From: Bettongia penicillata ogilbyi | Lineage: Eukaryota; Chordata; Mammalia; Diprotodontia; Potoroidae | DNA length: 64,000 bases | NCBI GenBank assembly: GCA_023548195.1 | Contig: JAJHZJ010000699.1 | Span: 3,505,175 to 3,569,174 of the forward strand | Reading direction: 5' to 3' | Part shown: positions 1 to 12,389 of the stretch, piece by piece | Position numbering within the stretch: position 1 is the stretch's first letter | Layout of the letters: the number at the start of each line of letters is the position of its first letter | The notes under the pieces: generated by a model | The model's database searches: none | What the model was told of the DNA's origin: nothing | What the model saw: only the letters and a program-made list of their open reading frames with translations | Translations under genes and position numbers: made by a program

Positions 1-3000
1 TCATCGAATGAGGAGAGACTTAGAGAAGAGCTATTGCATTTCCAGATAGGTGCTTGCTAGCATACTATGGGAATTCTCCCTCTGACTACAATGTTTGAGG
101 CAGTGTTTCTACATTAGGGTCCAGGTTTTGTGTGTTTATTGCTACAATTTACATAAATAATTAGGTTCTTGATGGAACTTTGAGTACTGTTGTCCATATT
201 CCTTTCCTTATCCCCAACTTCCCTTATTAAATTCAGAGTACTTGTGCTCCTAGCACATCTTTTCTTATTACTATTCTTATACCTGGTTACTGACATCCCC
301 TCTCTTCACTTCCAACAATATGATGTATCAATGCCTTGCAAATAGTGGGTGTTCAACAAATATTTGTCAAATGAATAAAATCTAAATAATATACAACACA
401 AAACTGCCTAATAAGTAGTCAATATCATGACATCACATTCAAGATTCTTGTTCTACCATATCCTCACCCTGGAAATATTGTGTTGGTGAAAATGACTCAG
501 AAGATGTGGAAGCAGGGCCCTCACATTCACATCAGCCCCACTTCCACAATCTGTTTCAATCCAGGAGACATTTGAGTTCTTGCTATGTGTTCAAGACCAT
601 ACTATTTGCTATGCCAGCACAAACTCAATTATAAACTCTTCAAGACCATGGACTATCCATTATAGTTCACCTGTATACCTGTATTCCATTATAGAGTCTA
701 ACAGAGTGCATATTATAGATCCTCAGTAAATGTATGTTGGTCATTTTGTCTCAGTTTACCCATCATTTAAAACAGGAAAGTATTATTAAACAACTTTCTG
801 TACTAAAATTCAACCCAATGTAATTTCAAATGGCTCTTATTTTCAAAATCCTTGTATTCCAATAATGATAATACTATCTGTTTCTCATATGAAGTGATTT
901 AAGAAATAGCTAATAAAAATTAGAATATGAAATAAAGTTTTCATTATTTCAATTACAATTGCCCTCTGCTATGTTCTACCCTATTCTACTCAAACTTTTA
1001 TAATTTTAGTTAATGTAACAAGTTTAATATAGCATGATCAGAAAGAATGTATTAATTTAAAATCTCTGTGAAGCAACAGAAAAGCAATTCCTGCACTTTT
1101 AGGGACTGGAGGGACTCTGAGTTAAATGGGAATTCTAGAAACCTGAATCTTTCATAGTATGGAATGGTCATGCACAAGGAGTCAAGAAAGCTGTTTGACA
1201 GGTATGGTATTGTACTTCCCTTGGAAGTATTTTCATGTCTCTATTTATGTTGCTGACTTTTTACTTGAGCTTTTTTTAGGGCTCAAGTTTTTATGGATTT
1301 TATGTGTTCCTCATAACAACGAAATGATGGAAGTTATTGAAACATAAAAGTCAGAGGGGACTCCCCTCGGATTCCTAAATGGGCTTGTGCATTACACTTG
1401 GCTACTCTCTATCTTGAATGTCTTGGCCAGAACAGGAGAGCTAATGTTCTAATAATGTGACTTTTTTCCCTCACATATTTCTGTCTTTTTTTTTTCTCAT
1501 AGTAGTGTTCAGATACAGGAAGATTGTTGCTCTATGATCTGACTTCCAAAATACTATTTGCTTTTCTACATAAATGCTGTCTGAAAGTCAGGCTAATAAG
1601 AAAAGTAGACAACTCAAGCACTCCTTCAGTCAGAAAAGCTTGTTACAGGGTGTTTTTTTTTCTAACCAATCAGCTGGAGGGCCTCTGAGAAACAACTCAA
1701 TAGCCTCCCGAGGGAAGGGACCACTTAACAGGCAGGTTAAAAAATCCTTTAAATCCTATCTTTTGTGAGTCAACACATGTTGCTGAATGGGGCCAAGTGA
1801 TCTCTTTGAAGTACAATGTAAGAATTTTTTTGATGGGTTTTACCTAGGTTAACTTTTTTCTAGAGACTTTTCCCTACTTAGTACTCTGCTGACCTCCTGT
1901 TTACTCATCATTTTCCTAGGAACCAGGACAAAGAAGTGTTTGCAGAGTGACAGTCCAGGTAGAAACACTATTTTCAATATTCTAAGTTTTCTCAGACATT
2001 ATCCTTTAATGATGCCAATTCATTTCAAACTCTATAGTGTTATATGGAGAGATTAATTTTTCTGATTTTATTTTGGAGTCAGGAAGAACATCTTAAGAAA
2101 AAGGGAGTAGTTTCCATAACCCAAGATGAGATTCCCATTAAAGTAAGTATTATAGTATATTTTCTACTGAATTAACACTGCTTTTAACGAAATCTTATTA
2201 CTAATCAAAGATTAAAGGTCATTTAAATGACTGTTTAATACAATATACCTAATGATTTAAGTATTTCTGCTAATTCCTGCTGTCTTGATAATTGTGCCAA
2301 TTTATTTTTGTATCTGTTAATTGATATGTTTGTATTCATATGTGTATAAGTGTGAGTATATACTACACCAGTCACAAACCATCTAAATCAGGTTATCAGC
2401 TATCAGAGAAATGCTTTAAAATTTTAAGGACTAGAAGTAGCTTTAATGTTTATTAAATAAAAAACCTTTTTTTCAGATTCCTGGATTTCAACTTTTATTG
2501 GGCTCATATAGCATTAATAGAAACCCTACAGTGAACTGAAGATCTGAAAAACATGTAAGCTCATATTGTGGATAATATCATTGCTTTGGAATTGGGTCCC
2601 TGCCACAAACTCGAAATTGTCACACCATCTTACCATTAAATGAATCTGAAGTATTCCTCTCTGGCGTCTGTTCAATAACACTTTAAAATTCAATTGTGAA
2701 TTCCTTCCTCACTGAAAATATGTTGACTCTCTGCTATGGTGATTTACTTTGGCATTGTAAATAAAAGTGAAAGCCCTCTTATTGCTATTATGTAATCGTG
2801 GATGTTTAAAATTCTTTGACTGACACTGCTCTATAGTCTCTAATTCTGAATACAGACCAGATTCTACAAAATGGAATCTGGGTTAATTGACTTAGAAAAA
2901 GATAGCAGTAAGAAGAGTTTTTCTGTCTGATTTTTAGACAAATGATCTTAATAGTCTGCTGTTAAGAAGTATTTCTTATTTATTTACAAAGAAACCCTCT

Positions 3001-3114
3001 ATTTAACCATTGTGACATGCAACAGTGATGGTACGCCAACTGATATGACATTGCCAGATGAAAATATTCATGGAAAAAGTTTTATATGTGTGGACATTTA
3101 AAGAATAAGCATAA
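1..3114. other. Non-coding stretch with faint L2 ends
   Basis: No gene is visible: every open frame is short, unlike any family I know and without codon structure. Around 330-378 and 640-742 the plus strand carries L2-like 3' ends (text resembling the common 'gtgctcaataaatatttg' ending), both very diverged. The rest is AT-rich sequence I cannot assign. Confidence 0.6.
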
Positions 3115-3838
3115 GTAAAGATCTTGATGGACTAGGGCATTGGATGGAATGTAGTAAACTGAAATTCAAGAGGGATGAATGTAAAATTTTATATTTGTGT
3201 GAGAAAAAAACAACTTTACAAGTTTAGGATTAGGGAGACATGATTAGATAGCAGTTGTTAGGAAATGTATCTAGGGATTTTAATGAACAGCAAGATCAGT
3301 GTAAGTCTGTGCTATGATATGGCAGTCAAAAAAGTAATATGGTCTTGGGCTGCATTAATAGAGGCATAGCTTCTGGGAATAAGATGGTCATTCCATTGTA
3401 CTCTGCCTTCATCAGACCTCGTCTGGATTAATGTACTCAGTTGGAGTGCCAAAGTTTATGGACATTGATAAGATCGAGAATTTCTGGAGAAGGACAACTA
3501 GAATGGTTAAGAGCCTTGGGTTCATATCATGAGTGTAAGTGAAAGGAAATAGGTATACTTAGACTGGATTAAGAGAAGACAAGCTAACTGTCTACATGAA
3601 GGGCAAAGACTGGACTTTGTCCTAGGTCTATCCTATGAAGGACCGTTATGTGGAAGAGGGAATGGACTTGATATGTTTGGCTCCAGAAGGCATAAGTATG
3701 AGCAGTGGATGGACGTTACAAAGAGACAAATTTAGACTTGACAAGATTGCCTTGAAAAATGGTGGCTTCTCTTCCTTGGACAGACCTCAATCAGAGGGCA
3801 AATGGTGATTTATTGACTAAGTTATAGCAGAAATTTTT
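3115..3838 (+). mobile_element. L3/CR1-type LINE, 3' part
   Basis: The stretch follows the 3' part of CR1/L3 LINE ORF2 in order: a 'gggctgcattaatagag' block near 3350, a 'tactctgccttcatcagacc' block near 3400, a 'ttctggagaaggacaactag' block near 3480, and a 'catgaagggcaaagactgg' block near 3595. These correspond to the conserved C-terminal part of the CR1 reverse-transcriptase polyprotein and the following segment. All frames are broken, so this is an ancient dead copy. The family call is from memory of bird CR1 and mammalian L3 sequence. The 5' edge is approximate. Confidence 0.75.
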
Positions 3839-3869
3839 TTCGTATATAAGCTGGATTAGTTAGTCCATA

Positions 3870-4110
3870 GGGCAGCTAGCTAGGTGGTACAGTGGATGGA
3901 GCGCCAGGCCTGAAGTCAGGAAGACCTGAGTTCAAATCTGGCTTCAGACGCTTTACTAGCTGTGTCTTCCTGGGCAAATCACTTAGCCATATTTGCCTGT
4001 TGTTAACTCATCTAGAAAATGAGCTAGAGAAGAAAATGGCAAGTATATTTGCCAAGAAAATCTCAAATGGAATCATGAAGGTAGGGCACGACTGAAACAA
4101 TTAGATAAAG
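3870..4110 (+). mobile_element. CORE-SINE (Mar1-like)
   Basis: Starts with 'gggcagctagctaggtgg' and runs through the tRNA-like head, the CORE block ('ctagctgtgtcttcctgggc', then 'atcacttag') and the tail ('tggaatcatgaaggtaggg', 'cacgactgaa') that resembles RTE/BovB 3' ends. This is the full CORE-SINE architecture found in marsupials. An open frame across 3892-4095 is chance translation of the SINE and not a gene. Near-full length with moderate divergence. Confidence 0.9.
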
Positions 4111-4234
4111 AATAAAAATTAGTTGATAAAGTCCCTTCCAACTATCAAATTTTGTGACATAATTATTGTTATGGTTGGCAGTCATCACTGTCATATTCAG
4201 TTTTATATTCATTATAGGGAGCGTAGCCCTTGTC

Positions 4235-4895
4235 TCTAATTACCCTTCATCCCAGAGGTTCCCATACTTATTTGGCCAACTGCCCCCTTTTTAAAAAATG
4301 ATCCAAGACAATTCTAAAGGACTAATGATGAAAAATGCTATCCATCTTCAGAGAAATAAAGAGCAATGAAGAAATCTACTTTCTATAACCTTTAATTTTT
4401 TTTGAATTTGCATCATTTCAAAAGTTATGATTTTTTTAAATGATACATCTTGAATTTAATAATTTATTGTAAATTTGTGGGGTTTTTTCCTGAATTGAAA
4501 TTTTGATAATGCAACCATAACTGTAACCATATCCATATAGTATTGTACTGTATACAAATCATTACATACATATTTTCCTATTGATGCATACTGGACTTCA
4601 CGACAATGCGTAACACGTTTACCTTCCAGCACTTACTTGTTAAGACCTGTCTGCAGATCACTGATGGGTTATAACTTGCATTTTGAATGCTTAGTTGGAA
4701 AATCACTATGACTTTAATTCTGTTAATACAACAGATGAAATGTACAAACAGTTTTTCAAAATTTTCTTATCTTCTTTCCTTATGCTTCCACTATCCCCTT
4801 ATTTTTATTCAACGCCCCAGTTGTGCCAGAGGCTACTACCACCCCTGAATCTTTCCAGGGCACTCCAGGGGGTGGTATAACCCACTTTGGGAAGC
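4235..4895. mobile_element. Possible DNA transposon remnant, interrupted
   Basis: The left edge 'ggttcccatacttat' and the reverse complement of the right edge 'ccactttgggaagc' are loosely alike (about 9 of 13 positions), and both are followed inward by C-rich text on one strand ('aactgccccc', 'gggggtggtat'). This recalls short hAT-like elements with inverted ends. An L1 3'-UTR-like scrap lies inside at 4297-4372. I do not recognise the family and the call is weak. Confidence 0.35.
4297..4372 (+). mobile_element. L1 3'-UTR scrap
   Basis: 'tgatccaagacaattctaa' followed by 'aaatgctatccatcttcag' is the region just after the stop codon of marsupial L1 ORF2. Only about 75 bp remain. It is almost identical, in inverted orientation, to 5335-5410 in the neighbouring L1. 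Confidence 0.7.
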
Positions 4896-5129
4896 TCTAC
4901 TTCATCCTCTGTATCTGCTTTTATTTGGTCATGTAAGTAAAACTGAGGTCACTTCTGTGTTTATTCAAAGTCTTATCCTCAAATTCAATTTTTAATCTAC
5001 TTAAAACTGGTATTTTCCTCCTTTATGGGGAGGGGAAGAGGGGAAGATGGAAATAGATTGTACATAATTAAATAATAGATAAAATGACAATTAAAATTCT
5101 GTGATCTTCCTCTTTAACTAAAATTTATT

Positions 5130-6440
5130 TTAAATATTCTTTTTAAAATTGGGGTTCCAAATTTTCTAGCTCTCTCCCACCCCTCTACCGTCCACTGAGA
5201 ATGCAAATAGTATTTCAATTATATACGTGAAATCGTATAAAGCCTATTTCCATATTAGCCATTGGGGAAAAAAAGCATGAAAAATAAAGTGAGAAAATTG
5301 TGCTCCAATTTGCACTCAAAGTTTCTCATTTCTCTTTATTTCTCTGAAGGTGGATAGCATTTTTTTCATTATTAGTCCTTTAGAATTGTCTTGGATCATT
5401 TTATTGATCAGGGTAGTCAAGTCTTTCACAGCTGGTCAACATCGCTGAACATTGCTGTTAGTGTACTCAATGATCTTAATTCTGCGCACTTCACTTTGCC
5501 TCAGTTCATGTATGTATTGCCATTTTTTTTAAAATGCCCTCCAGTCTTTTCTTAGGGCACAACAGTACCTCATCACAATCATGTGCAACAACTCAGTCAG
5601 TCATTTCCCAATTGAGGAGCTCCTCAGTTTCCAGTTCTTCACCACGTTAAAAAGAACTGCTATAAATATTTTATTTACAAATAGGCTCTTTTTCCTTTTC
5701 ATCTCTTGGGATTACAGATACAGTAATGGCATTGCTCAAAGGATACATACATAGTTTCACAGCCCTTTGGGCACAGTTCCAAATTATTTTTCAAAATGTT
5801 AGATTACTTTACAACTATACCAAAAGTGAATTAATGTACCTATTCCCCCTCCAACATCTACAACAGTTGTCATTTCTAATAGGTGTAAGGTAATATCTCA
5901 GAGTTGTTTTAATTTGTATTTCTCTAATCAATAGTGATTTAAAGTATTTTTTAATATGACTATAGATAACTTTAATTTCTTCTTCTGAAAATTACCTGTT
6001 TATAGCTTTTAAACATTTATCAATTAGGAAATGGCTCTTTTTTTTATAAATTTGACTCAGTTTTCTATATATTTAAGAAATGAGACCTTTATTAGAGAAA
6101 CATGCTGTAAAATTTTTACCTTATTGTTTATAGTACCTTTTATCAAAATGTAGTTTACTTGATTATCTTTTTAAACTTGGTCTATTTTTATTTTGCTTTT
6201 TCTAAGATCGTGATTGCTGTCCCTGCCTTTTTTATGTCAACTGAAACACATTAGATTCCGTGCTAATGCCTTATTTTAACTCTGTGTGTATCTTCCTGTT
6301 TCAAATGTGTCTCTTGTAAACAACATATTGTTGGGTTCTTATTTCTAATCCATTTTACTATCCACTTCTGTTTTACTGGTGAGTGCAGTATGATTACTAC
6401 CTGTATATTTCCCTCCATTCCTTTTTCTTCTGTTTATTCT
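5130..6440 (-). mobile_element. L1, 3' end joined to ORF2 start (internal deletion)
   Basis: Read on the minus strand, 5130-6130 is the L1 3' UTR and the ORF2 C-terminal region (for example 'cccaattgaggagctcctca' near 5610 and 'atcaattaggaaatggctc' near 6020). Immediately beyond about 6130 the sequence becomes the ORF2 endonuclease N-terminus: on the minus strand near 6130-6240 it reads AGTAITILEKAK and then TKFKKIIK, colinear with the start region of L1 endonuclease. The rest of the endonuclease and the whole reverse transcriptase are absent. Frames are broken throughout. Confidence 0.8.
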
Positions 6441-6464
6441 TTTCTCTTTTATCTTGCTGTTTAA

Positions 6465-6694
6465 TCATTTCAGTTGTATCTGACTCTTTGTAACCCCATT
6501 TGGAGTTTTCTTGGCAAAGATACTGGAGTAGTTTGCCATTGCCTTTTCTAGCTCATCTTACAAGTGAGGAAACTGAGTCAGTTAAATGACTTGCCAGGGG
6601 TCACTCAGCTAGTAAGTGTTTGAGGCTGAATTTGAACTCAGGTCTTTCAAACTCCATTCCCAGTGCTTTTATCTACTGTACCACCTAGCTGCCC
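6465..6694 (-). mobile_element. CORE-SINE (Mar1-like)
   Basis: On the plus strand the copy opens with the antisense RTE-like tail ('ttgtatctgactctttgtaa'), passes the CORE block ('cactcagctagtaagtg') and ends at 'accacctagctgccc', the reverse of the SINE head. About 230 bp, nearly complete. It sits between two copies of the same L1 endonuclease segment. Confidence 0.9.
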
Positions 6695-6699
6695 ATCTC

Positions 6700-6995
6700 A
6701 TCATTTAAAACATAGTTGGATTCTAGTTTCTAAACCATTCTGCTCTGTGAATGGGTAGCACCTCCCATTCACATTCACAGTTATGATTACTAACTGTATA
6801 TTTTCCTCCATCCTATTTTCTTCCATTTTTCCTTCTCTTTTTATCCTAACCTCTGTTGTGCTTCTGACCCCTCTTCCATTGATTCACCCTCCCTTTTATC
6901 CCCTCCCTTTTTCTCATCCTCCTCCCCTCCTATTTAGATATTGAGTAATATAGATTTTTATACCCAACTGAGTTTGGATATATATTCCTCCTTCT
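6700..6995 (-). mobile_element. L1 fragment: ORF2 start and inter-ORF segment
   Basis: 'cccattcacattcacagtta' near 6765 is antisense to the first codons of L1 ORF2 (reads ITVNVNG on the minus strand), followed by the pyrimidine-rich inter-ORF segment and 'tttttatacccaactgagtt' near 6960. The first 130 bp repeat the segment at 6325-6437 on the other side of the SINE, so two overlapping L1 pieces seem to meet here. Confidence 0.75.
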
Positions 6996-8664
6996 TTGAA
7001 TCCTTTGGATTTATATATGTTTTTAATATTAAAAACTTTGATAAGATCTTGAATAGTAATATTTTAGGAAGAATTATTACTACAAGATTTTTAAGTTGGC
7101 TTGTTTTTCCTTCCTACATTTGGTGGGTTTTTTCCCTCAAAAAAAATGAATAGTTTGAAAACAAGTCCATATATAATTCAAAGAAAGGTTACCATTTTCA
7201 AAATTTTCTATTACTTGAAACAGAAAATTTTCGGCTGACCCTTGTAAGAGTTAATAACATTCATTTTTATTGTATCTCTGAATCTTTTGTTGGCTGTATT
7301 TCCAATCTGCTCATGTTCAAAGTAGCTTAAGGAGAAGAGACCCCTTCAATTTCATCTGTCTTATGTGAGTTAACTTTCAGATACTAATTAATACTAATCA
7401 GTATTAATCAAGTGCCTGAATCTCCACAAAACATTTTTTTCAACATGACATGTTATTTCAGCTAAGAATATATGCATTTTAATAGTGATAAGAATTGGGT
7501 GTATATTCTCACAAAGTAACTAAGCCACATCTGTATGAACAAAGATAATAAGTCTACAAATCCTACTAAGAATATGTTTTATGAAGTTCTTATAAAAGAA
7601 GTATCCCTTTTTGTCCTGGAGTATCATTAGAACAGTATGGTTTTTGAATTGTTTGGGTGCACATTTGACTCAATCATTCACATGGCCTTGGGTGTGCTTG
7701 GCCTTATGGTGAAGGAAGAAACATTTTGATTGGTAGACGTGAAATAGAATGAAGCTAGTTGGCCATCACAGGGACTCCCCTTGGAGACTTGGTCTTATTA
7801 GCATACTTTAACCAACACCTGCATTTGCCATAAATATGTAAGCCTTAAATATATAAACATATAAGAAGGGGATAATTTCCATCTCTTAAATGAATGTGCT
7901 CCCATGTGTAGGCTGTATTTATATGCACAGATACAGCTGAAACCTTCTCCATGATATTAGCACATAAAAGATCTTCTTGAGAAACAGGACTGCATTTCTA
8001 GGTTTCTACCCCTGGCTTGTCTTTTTAGATGTTTTTCCTGGTTAACTGCACGTTGCCTTTGTCCATTTGTCTATAGATCCAACTGGAATAATGACTTTTC
8101 AGTAGAAAAAGCTCTGTTTATGTGCTTTAAAAAAAATCATAGATGATTCAAATTTTTAATTTGCAAGGTTTAGTACCTGAGAACTAACCCAGGATATCAA
8201 AGGGTACAAGATACAAAAAGAATCCAGAATCCTCAAAGACCTCACAAATAATAGATAGATAGATGAAAAGTAATACCCAGAAGAAGAAAATGGCTAAATA
8301 TACTCAGAAGGAAAAAAACAAGAAAGATATTTAAGCAAAATGGCATGCCTATAAAATGAGAAGTAGACTGCATTAGTTAATTAGAAGACCTACATTAATA
8401 ACTAGCAAATAATTATCAGATAAATAATTAATTAAAGCAATTGCATTAGTTAATCCCTGGAGCAACAGAAATAAAAAAAGAAACCAAGCAGGAAAACAAC
8501 ATATAAAAAAAATTAAAGAATTAAAAGAAAAGCACAAGGCCTGGTAATCTAGGAACTTAAATAAATTTTTTGATGTTTTTTAATAACCAAGTAAATCAAT
8601 CTAGATATGTTAGGAAAGGGCAGGAAATAATTAGTGACAAATCATTTGTTGGTAGTTTAGAAAA
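6996..8664. other. Unassigned non-coding stretch
   Basis: AT-rich sequence with no gene, no RNA gene and no repeat family I can name. A short 'atagatagatagatg' simple repeat is at about 8250, and 8260-8540 is A-rich on the plus strand. Open frames are short and featureless. Confidence 0.5.
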
Positions 8665-8905
8665 GGGCAACTAAGTGGCACACTGGTTAGAGTACTGTGC
8701 TTGGGCTCATCTTCCTGAGTTCATATCTGACCTCAGACACTAGTTTTGTGATGCTGGACAAATCCCTTAATCCTGTTTGCCTCAGTTTACTCATCTGTCA
8801 AATGAGTTGGAGAAGGAAATGGCAGATCTCTCCAGTTTCTTTGCCAAGAAAATCCCAAATGGGGTCACAAAGAGTCAGACATCACTGCTAACAACTGATC
8901 AACAA
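8665..8905 (+). mobile_element. CORE-SINE (Mar1-like)
   Basis: Head 'gggcaactaagtggcac', then a CORE region ending in 'tgcctcagtttactcatctg', then the RTE-like tail 'aatggggtcacaaagagtca'. Full structure, more diverged than the copy at 3870. The open frame over 8697-8891 is only the SINE read in one frame. Confidence 0.9.
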
Positions 8906-10000
8906 TTTTGAAAAAATATATGGTGGGGGTAGGAAGTAATGTGTATGAAATATTAATTTACCATGTACTAGGCTTTTCATAGAAAGTCAAATAGGAAAAG
9001 TATCCAGTTAAATTACATTTAGTTTTAAAAATATAATTAAAGATATAGGAAATGGGAGACCTGTTTTCCAAATGGAAACAGTAATGAAAAACCTGTAAGT
9101 ATTTGGTAAAATTGCTTGCAATGCTTACCTTTGCTCTGTAAGGCTATAGTTCAGGACCTAAATCTCTTGTCTGGCCATGCCCAATATTGAATCAAGTTCA
9201 ACAATCACTCATAGGTGAGGTGCTTTTTGAACTTTCAGAAGATAGAGAAGAAATAGCTAAGGAATTTATTATAGTTAAGGAATTTGAGAGCAAATATCAA
9301 TAAGAAATGCCTTTTTTGTCTTCCTTTCTTTATGAAAGAACATTTTACATTTATGTAATGTTTTCTCTGAAGAACTTTTTTTCCTAAATGGTGATGGTTT
9401 ATAATAATACAAGTTTATTTTGAATTCTTTGCATTTTTTTTTCTACTCAGGGAAATCAAAAGCAGCTGGGGGGAATAGGTTCCCATGAGGCAACATTTCA
9501 AAATCCGATTAATTTGACATTTAGAGAATGATGAACCATTCTACCCCCAGTAAGGCTATACCCTCAGAAAGGGAATACTAGTTATATCTCCTTCATCAGT
9601 GTAACCCTTTTCAAATGCTTTTCTGAGAGAGAATACAGATACTGTATCTTTAAGGTGCAAATGGAATGTGGAGAACATTAGCAGTGTGAAAAATGTCTTA
9701 CTATAAAGTACTTCTCCCTATGGAGTCAGAAAGGGGGTAAATTTGAGCTGTGAGCCGGTATGAGGAATCTGTTGAGACACAGAGGGTAAAATGAAATATA
9801 TTTCTCATTAGCGCCGTCTTAAGTGTTACAATACCAAGAAACGTAAAGAGAAGAAGCTGAGAGAAACTAGCAAGTACAATATACTTTGGGAAAACTTTAC
9901 CATGTTTTCTGAAGAGAGGACAAAGGAAAGGGACTTATCCAGATTTTTATCCCTGAAACAATTAATTTAACTCTTATCTTGTGGGAAAATATAAGGAAAG
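8906..10000. other. Unassigned non-coding stretch
   Basis: No gene or recognisable repeat. The right end of this segment carries 'ataaggaaag' (9991-10000), which recurs at 13634-13643 on the far side of the next L1 and may be its target-site duplication. Confidence 0.5.
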
Positions 10001-10377
10001 GTCTTTTTTCTCCATATTTTTTATTTAGTATTTTATTTTTCCCCGGTTACATGTAAAAATCATTTTTAACATTCATTTTTAAAACTGTGAGTTCCATATT
10101 GTCTCCCTTCCTCCCCCATTGAGAAGGCAAGCAATTTGATATAGGTTATACACGCCTAGTCATGCAAAGCACTTCCATAATAGTCATGGTGTGAAAAATA
10201 ACAGACAAAAAAATCCTCGAGAAAAATAAAGTTTAAAAAAAAGTACACTTCAATCTGCATTCAGACACCATCAGTTCTTTGTGTGGGGATGAGTATTTCA
10301 GAGCTGTCCTGGATTGTTGTATTGCTGAGAATAGCCAAGTCATTCACAGCTGATCATCCCACAATATTGCTGTTACT

Positions 10378-10734
10378 TTAAGGTACACGGTAAATTTCAC
10401 TTTGCAAATACTCATACAAGTGTTTCCAGGTTTCTCTGAGAGCATCCTGCTCATCATTTCCTACAGCACAATTATATTCTATGACAACCACATACCACAA
10501 TTTGTTCAGCCATTCCCCAATTGATGGGTATCCCCTCAGTTTCCAATTCTTTGCCCCCAGAAAAGAGCTGCTGTACATAATTTTGTACATATAGGTCCTT
10601 TTCCTTTTTAAATTACTTTTGGGATACAGACCTAGCAGTGGCAATGCCAACTCAAAGTGCATGCATGGCTTTATATCCCTTTGGTCATAGTTCCAAAATG
10701 GTCCAGAGAATGATTGAATCAGTTCATTCACCAA
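10378..10734 (-). pseudogene. L1 ORF2 C-terminal remnant
   Basis: An uninterrupted stretch of 118 codons reading toward the L1 3' end. The residues SIGEWLNKLWYVV, then EYNCAVGNDEQDA and WKHLYEYL match the C-terminal segment of L1 ORF2p, downstream of the reverse transcriptase. Its function in the parent protein is template RNA and nucleic-acid handling around the Cys-rich region; here it is cut off from any catalytic domain. The same segment is found at 41496-41948 (plus) and 44790-44972 (plus), which supports the family call. Not a host gene. Confidence 0.85.
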
Positions 10735-11697
10735 CAGCGCGTTAATGTTTCATTTTTCCCACATCCCCTGCAATACCTGTCATTCACCTTTGCCATCCTT
10801 ATTAGCCAGTCTCATAGATATAAGGTAGCACTTCAAAACTGTTGTAATTTGCATTTCTCTAATCAGTAGTGAGTTAGAGTATTTTTCACATGGCTATAGA
10901 TAACTTTGATTACTTTATCTGAAAACTGATCATATCCTTTGATCATTTATCAGTTCGGGAATGGCCCTCATTTATACAAATTTGATTCACTTCTCTATAT
11001 GTTTGAGAAATGAGGCCTTTGTCAGAGAAACTTCAAATTTTTTTCACAGTTAATATTGCTAACTGTATTTCCCTCCATCCTTCCTCCCCGCCACTTATTC
11101 TGTTCTCTCTCCTTTCACCCTGTCCCTTCTCAAAAGCGTTTTGTTGCTGACCACCCCTTCCCCCAATATTCCCTCTCTTCTATCACCCCTCTTTCTCTTA
11201 TCTTCTTACCCCCAACTTTCCTGCAGGTTAAGGCAGATTTCTATACGCAACTTAGTGTGTATGTTATTCCCTCTTTGAGCCAGTTCCAAAGATAGTAAGG
11301 TCAACTCACTCTCCCTCACTTCCCCTCTCTTCCCCTCCACTGTAAAAACTTTTCCTTGCCTCTTTTATGTGAGATAATTTACCCCATTCTGTCTCTCCTT
11401 TTCCCCTTTCTCCCAGGATGTTCCTCTCTCACTTGTTAATTTTATGTTTTAGATATCATCCCTTCATACTCAATTCACACCTATTCCCTCTGTCTATATA
11501 TACTCCTTCTAACTACCCTAATAATTAGAAAGGTCTTATGAGTTACAAATATTTTCCCATGTAGGAATTTTAATAAACCTGTTATGATTTCTCTTTCCTG
11601 TGTACCTTTTACATGATCCTCTTGAGTCTTATATTTGAAAATCAAATTTTCTATTCAGCTTTAGCTGTTTCTCAAGAATGTTTGAAATTACTCAATC

Positions 11698-11955
11698 TCA
11701 TTGAATGTCCACTTTTTCTCCTAAAGGATTATACTCAGTTTTACTGAACAGGTGATTCTTGGTAGAAATCCTAGCTCCTTTGCTGTACAGAATATCATAT
11801 TCCAAGTCCTCTGATCCTTTAATGGAGAAACTGCTAAATCTTGTGTTATTCTGACTCCACCATATTTGAATTGTTTCCTCCTCCCTGCTTGCAATATATT
11901 TTTCCTTGACCTGGGAACCCTGGAATTTGACTATAATATTCTTGGGAATTTCCAT
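11698..11955 (-). pseudogene. L1 ORF1 C-terminal domain remnant
   Basis: Eighty-five codons beginning MEIPKNIIVKFQ and ending near KTEYNPLGEKVDIQ. The 'IIVKF' strand and the 'ARIS' segment align with the RRM and C-terminal domain of L1 ORF1p, the RNA-binding trimer that packages L1 RNA. The reading frame is broken between this and the upstream coiled coil at 12390-12578, so no full ORF1p can be made. Identity rests on colinear similarity to mammalian L1 ORF1p and on the correct position between the L1 5' UTR and ORF2. Confidence 0.8.
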
Positions 11956-12389
11956 TTTAGGACCTTTTTCAGGAAGTGATTGGTTGATTCTTTCATTTTC
12001 TATTCTATACCCTAGTTCTAGAATTTCTGTGTAGTTTTCCTTGATAATTTCTTTTTCTTTTAGTCATGGATTTCAGGTGGTCCAGCAATTTTTAAATTAT
12101 CTCTCCTGGGTCTATTTTCCAGGCCAGTTGTTTTTCCAATGAGATATTTCACATTGTCTTCAATTTTTTCATTCTTTTGATTTTGTTTTATTGCTTCTTG
12201 ATTTCTTATAAAGTCATTAGCTTCCATTTACTGCATTCTAATGTTTAAGGAATTGCTTTCTTCAGTGAGCTTTTGGACCTCCTTTCCCATGTGACCAATT
12301 CTTCTTTTTAGGATTTTCTTCTCATTGGCCTTTTGGACTTCTTTTACCATTTGTGATAGGCTATTTTTAAAGCATTATTTTCTTCAGTA

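Noticed and set aside
3892..4095. 67-codon plus-strand open frame
   Set aside because: It lies entirely in a CORE-SINE.
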